Assembly: GCA_021396245.1 (NCBI GenBank)
Contig: WNYE01000112.1
Location: forward strand, 1 to 64,000
Reading direction: 5' to 3'
DNA length: 64,000 bases
DNA from: Sporothrix humicola
Lineage: Eukaryota > Ascomycota > Sordariomycetes > Ophiostomatales > Ophiostomataceae
Position numbers and translations under genes: made by a program. This document shows, piece after piece, positions 57,401 to 64,000 of the stretch (position 1 is its first letter; each line of letters opens with the position of its first letter). Under the pieces are notes generated by a model. That model was not told the DNA's origin. It did not search any database and was given only the letters and a program-made list of their open reading frames with translations.

Positions 57401-58727
57401 ATCGTCGTATTTCCTGCAAATCTCGGGAAGGACTGAATAGCGACCGCTCGTGTCTTGGCGCCAATTACTTCCCACTTCGTCTTGTTTTTGAGTTCTTTCC
57501 TCACAATACTCCGTACCTCTTTTGCAGAGGCAAGTACAAGTCAATTGCGCCTCCCGCATTCAGACGAAAATGCGACCAGTCCATCTCCATCCGTCCCTTC
57601 CGTTCCTGTCTGTCATACACACAAGCCACTAAAAGCTAACAGGCCTGCAGGCCTGCACCTTCCTGCCCACGTTCTTGCCATTGTTGGTGTCTTTTTTTTT
57701 TGCTCGTCATTGCCGGTCACACCTTCCTCCCCTCCCACGATGAATACATGGGCTTGCCATGGCTACAATGCACTTAAGCATCTCACTTCCTTCGCTCCTT
57801 CTACCCCCGCTCGCCTCGTGAACCACACACCATTTACACACCTCGCCTGCCTCGCCTGCATCAATAGGGCCTGCAGACAAGCGGGCAGCTCTTGCCTCGT
57901 TCAAACGTAGAAAGTGGTAGCTTTTTCTCGTATGCAAATGGAAAGCATGACCTTGCTACCAACCCGGGCACGACCAGGCTTCCCCATAATATCTCACCCA
58001 AGCTTCCCGTATTCCACAGCTTCTTGTGCTTTTTGTGTGGGCCGCTCTGAATTGGCCGATGCAAGTACTTTGCTGTACGAGACCAACTGCAGCGTGTGTG
58101 TATTGAGTGTGTGTGAACGAGCGCTTGTATACGAGAAACAGAAAGCAACACGCAAAAAGCAGGAGCAACCTGCTCCATTGTTGCCAGACAATGACCGCCA
58201 CAGGGAACACCAAAAGCCGGTGGACGTTGACTAAGGCCAAGAACCAACTCTGTTCGCTTTCCTTCCTCTTTTGTCTCTTGTCTTTTGTCTTTTTTTATTT
58301 TTTTATTTTCGTCTTGAATGTTTTCATTCTTTCTTCCTCCATCCCTTCCCGTGAGCCGAGATTTGTTTCTTTCTTACGACAACCACGTCCATTGTTTTCA
58401 TTTCCATCCCGCAAACCTCTTTTCGTCACCACCCGCCCACTCTGTTGGCTCGATTTCTATAGCTCCGGCTTATACGGGCTTCATGGCGCCTTAACAGCTC
58501 GACTGCTTCAACCAGCATCTCTCGATCCTCGATTTTCGATTCTCGACGACATTTCTCTCGTTTTGTTTTTCTACCGCCCTCGACTCTCGAATCTCGAATA
58601 CAAGCTTTTTTATACATTTATTGCGCTTGCTCCAGCTTCGGCCAGGAACGATACACCTTTTTGGCGCACCATTAGACAATAGACCGCCGAGACCGCATTC
58701 CTCTCCAGACACCCGTTTTTTCTCACC
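54499..58727. other. intergenic, 4.2 kb (largest gap)
   Basis: No supported gene. Exact TACTCCGTA motifs lie at 56412 and 57507. Frames on both strands are short or compositionally biased. 58250-58700 is strongly pyrimidine-rich and is probably the GH76 promoter and leader. Confidence 0.45.
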
Positions 58728-60883
58728 ATGGCGGCTCATCGCAGAAGCCAAGGCCATGGACGGCAACACCGTTCACTCGGCGCCTTGGCCACCTCGGCGC
58801 TGCTTCTCTTCACAACGGCAGCAGCTGGCTACGATCTCGACCCTACATCAACAGGTATGTTTCATGAAGCAGAGATGTTTCTAGAGCTTCCATGGATTTT
58901 TTTATTAGATTTATTTCTGGGGTCTGCGCGCGAGCTGTTTTATGCGCCGTAAGCTATGCGCTGTGGTAACACGGCATCTTGCTGACTTCCATACTACCAG
59001 ACTCCATCAAGACCATTGCCAGTTCAATGGCTGAAGATATGCTGTCATTCTACAACGGCAACAAGCCCGGTGGCACGCCGGGTTTGCTCCCTACACCATA
59101 CTACTGGTGGGAGGCCGGCTCCATGCTGGGCTCTCTCATCGACTACTGGTACTACACCGGCGATTCAAAATACAATGAGCTCACCACGCAGGGCCTGCTC
59201 TTCCAAGTCGGCCCCTACAACGACTACATGCCGCCCAACCAGACCCTAACCGAGGGCAACGATGACCAGGGTTTCTGGGGTCTCTCCGTCATGTCCGCCG
59301 CCGAGTACAAGTATCCCGATCCACCCAAGGGCAAACCCGGCTGGCTCGCGCTGGCCCAGGCCGTCTTCAACACCCAGGCCGCACGCTGGGAAGATGCCGA
59401 CTGCAACGGCGGTCTCCGCTGGCAAATCTTCAACTGGAACAACGGCTACGACTACAAGAATTCCATTTCGCAGGCCTGCTTCTTCAACCTGGCCGCACGC
59501 CTCTACCTCTACACCAACAACGCCACCTACGGCGAGTGGGCCGTCAAGACATGGGACTGGATGCAGCACGTCAAGTTCATGGACGAGGACTACTACGTCT
59601 ACGACGGAGCCCACATTGGGACTGGCTGTACCGATATCACCCCGTACCAGTGGAGCTACAATGCGGGCGCCTTTTTGCTTGGAGCCGCTGCCATGTACAA
59701 CTACAGCGCCATCCACAACGAGGAGAACAACACTGCTCTGTGGAAGGAGCGCGTCGATGGCCTGCTCAACGGCACCGCGATATTCTTCACCACCAATGAC
59801 CGCAACATCATGACCGAAGTCGCCTGCGAGCCTGTGAACCTGTGCGATCTCGACCAGCAGTCCTTCAAGGCCTACCTCAGTCGCTGGATGGCCGCCACCA
59901 CAAAGTGGTGCCCCTGGACAGAGGCGGTTATCATGCCGCTTCTCAAGGCGTCTGCCATTGCGGCGGCGAAGCAGTGCAAGGGCGGAAGCAACGGCCGAAT
60001 GTGTGGCTTGCGCTGGACCGACAACGGAAAATGGGACAATTCGACGGGTGTCGGCCAGCAGATGGCCGCCATGGAGGTGACCCTGGCCAACATGATTTCC
60101 AGTGTTACTGCCCCAGTGACAAACTCCACGGGCGGCACCTCTGAGGGCGATCCCAACGCCGGTGGCGGTGACATTGGCCGCACACATCCGTACTCGCAGC
60201 TGAAGCCCATCACCACGGGTGACCGCGTGGGTGCTGGCATCTTGACTGCGCTCGTCCTGGCCGGCGTCATTGCCGGTGTCATCTACATGTTTATGGACGA
60301 GACGGTCGAGGCGACGCCCAAGGAACGCTTCGAGGGCTTTATTGCCTCGGTCAACAAGAACGGCAAGCGCCTCACAAAACGCAACTTTGGCCGCGACGAA
60401 TATGGTGACGGACTCGGCACGTCGGAAAAGGGCAAGCAACCGCGCGTGCAATCCTTCCGTGTTATTGACCGTAGCGGTAGTGACCGCAGTAGTGGTTCGG
60501 TCACTGTTGGCCCCGAGGGATTCTTTGCCGTCGCCGACCCAGAAAAGGCCGCCGGGGCCGCCGATGCTGCCGGCCCAGAAGCAGGAGTAAGACCAGAAGC
60601 GAATCACCACTCCTTCTTCTCGCCCGCCCACTTCCGCCAACATAGCACTGGTATTAGTGAGAGCAGTGCCGAAGTGGGCGTGGCGAGTCAGGCGCGCCTG
60701 TCCAACCCGGGACCGACGACCGTGGTCCAGTATCCTCCCGTTGCCGCACCTCTCTCATCAACAACACCCAATGCCGGAGCAGCCGCCAATACACCCTCCG
60801 ATGCAACGGCCGTTCCGTTCCAGCCGGTCCGCAATAAGAAGCGGAACTACATCAAGCGGAAGCTGCTGCATCCCAAGCAGTAA
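58728..60883 (+). CDS. GH76 alpha-1,6-mannosidase-like (Dcw1/Dfg5 type), membrane-anchored, 669 aa
   Basis: Exons 58728-58854 and 59001-60883; the intron has GTATGT, TGCTGAC and CTACCAG. Family members are thought to cut or transfer GPI-anchor mannose to attach proteins to cell-wall glucan. The N-terminus has a basic stretch then a hydrophobic signal (LGALATSALLLFTTAAAG). The GH76 barrel contains YYWWEAGSMLGSLIDYWYYTG, the catalytic acid pair D130-D131 in GNDDQGFWGLSVMSAAE, CNGGLRWQIF and YKNSISQACFFNLAARLY. Many N-x-T/S sites are present. Instead of a GPI signal it has a transmembrane helix (about 453-475, ILTALVLAGVIAGVIYMFM) and a cytosolic tail of about 190 residues rich in Lys, Ser and Ala, ending KRKLLHPKQ. 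Start context is CACCATGGC. Confidence 0.9.
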
Positions 60884-61937
60884 TTTGCGGCTTAAACATT
60901 CATTCTCCTCCACCTTATGGTCTCTCTAGTTCCGACTTACCACCTCTTACACCCACCTTCTCACCGAAATACCCACCTCTCCGCGTACATATCCATTGGG
61001 AGAACCCTAACGACATACATGCCTTGATGAGCCCGCAGGAGCTCAGAGTATATATCTTTGTGAGAAAGACCGGCGCTGGCTGTTCGTTTGATTTTTGCAT
61101 TTACTTTTGCATTTTATCCGTTTACGCTCTGCATATTTGTTTTTGGGTTATTCTCTACGGCCTCGGTTTTTCATACTTCCGTTGGTTCGATTGCATCTGC
61201 TTTTCTGTTTGCATTATGTGCTTGTTTGGCGTCAAATGATACGGTGAGGGTCAACGGGGATATTGTCTTTACTGCGTTTGATTTTCGACTTCCGGCGTTC
61301 GACTTCTTGGGGAAAGGAAAGAGAAGGGAACCCACATTGGTATCGGGCATTTTTGTTACATTTCTGGGATAACGGGTTTGCTTACAAAGGCATCATCACG
61401 ATCATCACACGCACAAGACAGTGCACTGGCTACGGCTCGGCTCGGGCTTTTAGGAAAACACTCCTTTAGCAGTATTTTTGGAATACAAAGAATGTGGTCA
61501 TAAAATGACCACAAGCTGTTTTATTCATGCATTCAAATAGAATTCTCCCACCCATAAAGTGATTTATGTACATGTGATATGGTCTTGAATCCAAGAAAAT
61601 GTATTCCATAAGTATTGTTGAAGGGTTTACCCATACGCAATGTTAAGGAAATGTTTTTTATGTCAAGTTAGTAAATTAAATTGTTATTATTTTTTTTAAA
61701 AAAAAGGAACAAATAAAAATTACATAAATATGTTAACTTAAAAAAGAATCAGAAGAAATTTCACATATTTTTCTTAATCACCGTTCGGAGATACCCCCGT
61801 CAAGCCATTGCGAAGGGATATCAGAGACAAATGAACAATCATAAACTGGCCAACGTATGTGTCACGTTCAATTTTTTCTATCTGTTCATATTATACATGG
61901 GCAGGGGCCCTTTTATTCCATTTTGATTCTACAGAGA
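60884..61937. other. intergenic between convergent GH76 and CIA30 genes
   Basis: T-rich 3' flank, then an AT-rich block (about 61480-61850) that includes a perfect inverted repeat. No gene supported. Confidence 0.5.
61494..61512. repeat. perfect 8-bp inverted repeat, 3-nt loop
   Basis: GTGGTCAT, AAA, ATGACCAC forms a perfect hairpin at the edge of an AT-rich block between convergent genes. Confidence 0.85.
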
Positions 61938-63024
61938 CTATTGCTGTGACTGCTGCTGTGATGGTTCCTTGGTCGTGCCCCACTGCACTGGGCGACCCTT
62001 TTTGTTCTTCAGAGGATGTGACTCTGCTGTGGATGATGCTGATGTAGGCTTGGCAGACGACACTGGCTGCTCAAACGGAATGTTGACCGCCACCTCGCTC
62101 TCAGCGCTCTTTAGTTGAGCCTGAGAGGTGACAGCCGCTGCTGCTTCGGCCGCTACCCGTTCCTCAGCCTCTTGCACAGTATGCCGTGTCTCCGTCGGCA
62201 GCTCGGTATCGCTGTTGGCCTCATTGGGGTTGTTGGTCGCCCACAGCCGCGCCACGCCTAGGTCAAAGGGCCCCGGCACGCGGTCTGTCAGGCCCACACC
62301 GACCGACCGGACTTTCTGGCGGATCAGTTCTGTCTGTGGCTCCACGACGAAGCCGTGGTTTGTGCGCACAAAGTCAGACCAGGGCACGACCACGGTTTCC
62401 CACTGGCCTGGGCGACGTGCAAACAGGCGGTGCTGGTGCAGGTCGGTGGGGGCGACCATGCTGTCGGTCTGGACATTCACCAAATAACTGCGGCCGTCGG
62501 AGCGCACTCTCAGGGCCAAGTAGGCATATGAGTCGACGTCCCACAGCGAGCGGCCAAAGATTGTCGATTGGCGATCGGCGGTCCGCCAGGCGGCGTAGCC
62601 GGTGCGCTGAATGTCTGGGCGACCGTCGGGCAGGCGCGTGGATATGGAGCCGTGGAAGCGGAGGTAGCCGCCGGCGGGCGGTGATGTCGAGGGGGAGGAT
62701 GAGGAGGGAGAAGATGTGGAGGAGGAAAATTGTGATGGTGACGAAGGCACCCAGTCGAGGTTTGCTGTGGAGAAGCCGCCAATCTCAGAGTCGGTCATGA
62801 GCTTGCAGTCTTGGAGGGTATCCTGCTCGTTAAAGGCCATCAGCTCGTACGGGCCAGACGGGCCCTTGACGCCTTCCATTCGGACAGCTGTGTGAGGTTA
62901 GCAATTATTCCCAGAAACGCTCTTCAACACCACGCTGAAACACACCAATTCCCGATAGCCGCTTGAGCTCATCGTAGCTGCGACCCCAAAAGCCCTTTGA
63001 CGGGCGTATTAACGTTGCGCGCAT
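61938..63024 (-). CDS. CIA30: complex I intermediate-associated protein 30 (CIA30), mitochondrial, 342 aa
   Basis: Exons 63024-62946 and 62887-61938 on the minus strand, joined LSGI|AVRMEG; the intron has GTGTGT, GCTAACC and CACAG. CIA30 (NDUFAF1 in animals) is a chaperone for the membrane-arm assembly intermediate of respiratory complex I. The conserved start FWGRSYDELKRLS and VRMEGVKGPSGPYELMAFN fit the family. The CIA30 jelly-roll-like domain follows with DSEIGGFSTANLD, YLRFHGSIS, GYAAWRTAD, FGRSLWDVDSYAYLALRVR and VVVPWSDFVRTN. A Ser/Pro low-complexity insert sits at about residues 75-95, and a hydrophilic tail follows the domain. It is convergent with GH76 and divergent from the gene at the right edge. 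Confidence 0.92.
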
Positions 63025-63695
63025 GCTGTGTTGTGCTTGGTGGAGGGAGAGAGACGAGGAGGGAGAAAGTCGAGGAGGGGTCGAAGATAGGAGCCCGGAC
63101 AGCCCGGAGGAGGATAGGCGTTGCGCTCCTGGGTGTACGTGGTGTAGAAACTCTAGATGGTCGCAATATTGCTGCCGTGAAATATGGCGGAGGAGGTAAG
63201 CTCGAAAGCGTCGCAATTGGGTTTGGAATGGTGTTGTGAAGTCGACTTTGTCTGACGTCGATTGGGTGGAGGTTCAAGCGGATCGTGACGCCCCGATTTA
63301 AGCATACGGCAGAGGCTTGTAGGAAGGGCAGGTCATTCACCACGTCATCACTGGCAGAAAACAGCCAAAAAACCTCTTAAACTGTACAAATGCATTATAG
63401 ATTATAATCGTATAGTTTACGACATAAATAAGTAGAAACATGGGCACTTTTAGGCACACTTCTCGAAGTATCGCCGTTGTATATGCATATATCCATAATG
63501 GAGTCTTACAGGACAGATGGCGCTAGGCCCAAATAGGACAGCTCCAAAAAAGTTTTGGCGTGAAAGTTTGTCGCGAGACTTGAGTCGTGTAATTCTTAGA
63601 ATTCGTTACTAGAATTTTTCTGCAGCCTTTCAACCCTGCAACAACCAGCGAAAAGGTCAATTGCGGTCTTGAGAAGTTGCACAGCCACCTCCACA
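63025..63695. other. shared promoter region between CIA30 and the edge gene
   Basis: 671 bp between divergent starts. 63360-63620 is AT-rich. No gene seen. Confidence 0.5.
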
Positions 63696-64000
63696 ATGGC
63701 TACGAGAAGGCCGCGCCTGAGCGGCTTTGTCTGCCTCCAGTGCGAGTCTCGTCTGTTCAACTCAACAGCCAACGTCCACCGGCGCCTTCCGCAGTTGGCG
63801 GCCTCGACACTCCTTCCTCACGGACAGAGACAAGTGCAGACCTGGGCCCAGCGTCCTTCCGCACCTGCCGCGCCGACAAGCAGCCTGACGCAACCCTCGA
63901 CTGCCTATTTCCACGGCGGACGTGCCCTGTGCCGCGACAAACGATCCTCCAACAAAGATGGGATGACGACTGCCGACTTTTTCGGCGACGTCGACCCGAC
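63696..64000 (+). CDS. 5' part of a probable mitochondrial protein, cut by the window edge
   Basis: The ATG at 63696 (context CACAATGGC) opens a frame that runs to the last base (101 codons) without a stop. The start MATRRPRLSGFVCLQCESRL is basic and Cys-containing, a pattern seen in fungal mitochondrial precursors, and is followed by RRLPQLAAS and a Pro/Ala stretch. The later part (YFHGGRALCRDKRSSNKDGM, TADFFGDVDP) has no domain I can name. A mitochondrial ribonuclease or RNA-processing protein is one possibility, but that is a guess from the precursor style only. The divergent neighbour CIA30 is also mitochondrial. Confidence 0.6.
   Translation, partial: MATRRPRLSGFVCLQCESRLFNSTANVHRRLPQLAASTLLPHGQRQVQTWAQRPSAPAAPTSSLTQPSTAYFHGGRALCRDKRSSNKDGMTTADFFGDVDP

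Noticed and set aside
59246..60643. 465-codon open frame on the minus strand
   Set aside because: Antisense of the GH76 gene, same composition effect.
1..64000. tRNA, 5S rRNA or snRNA genes
   Set aside because: A by-eye scan for B-box-like GGTTCGA-type sequences and paired stems found none that fit; a covariance-model scan would settle it.

Overview
The window is nuclear DNA of a filamentous ascomycete. Genes are compact, with short introns (about 50-240 nt) that mostly carry a CTAAC or CTGAC branch point just upstream of the 3' splice site. Coding exons are GC-rich in third positions, promoters are pyrimidine-rich, and the gene families are typical of Pezizomycotina (SSK1 response regulator, fungal rhodopsin-like membrane protein, CIA30, GH76, TRI12-like transporter). 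A Sordariomycete is likely. The low-complexity inflation of several proteins would fit Ophiostomatales or Sporothrix, but that is only an impression. I support 18 genes, the last one cut by the right edge.

Left part (1-30 kb) is sparse and accessory in character: a small orphan gene with one intron, a secreted SMP-30-like propeller, a C2H2-type zinc-finger protein, a kinase-like fold protein, two major-facilitator transporters, an EthD-domain protein and a rhodopsin-like membrane protein. Intergenic gaps of 2-3 kb between them hold microsatellites and repeated copies of a short motif (TACGGAGTA).

Right part (30-64 kb) is mostly housekeeping: SSK1 (HOG-pathway response regulator), a dienelactone hydrolase, an unidentified conserved-looking protein, mitochondrial enoyl reductase ETR1, ubiquitin-conjugating enzyme UBC13, a giant WDR59/Mtc5-type SEA-complex protein, the ribosome-assembly GTPase NOG1, a membrane-anchored GH76 mannosidase, complex I assembly factor CIA30, and the start of a probable mitochondrial protein.

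Functionally there is no biosynthetic cluster, mobile element, CRISPR array or RNA gene that I can support. Osmostress signalling (SSK1), TORC1 control (Mtc5), ribosome assembly (NOG1) and mitochondrial function (ETR1, CIA30) simply lie near one another. I found no convincing new multi-gene system. The most useful leads are the dispersed intergenic motif, a shared CACGTGAC promoter box, two unidentified proteins, and unusual sequence in NOG1 and Mtc5. Gene models with introns were spliced by eye from frame, splice-site and branch-point evidence.
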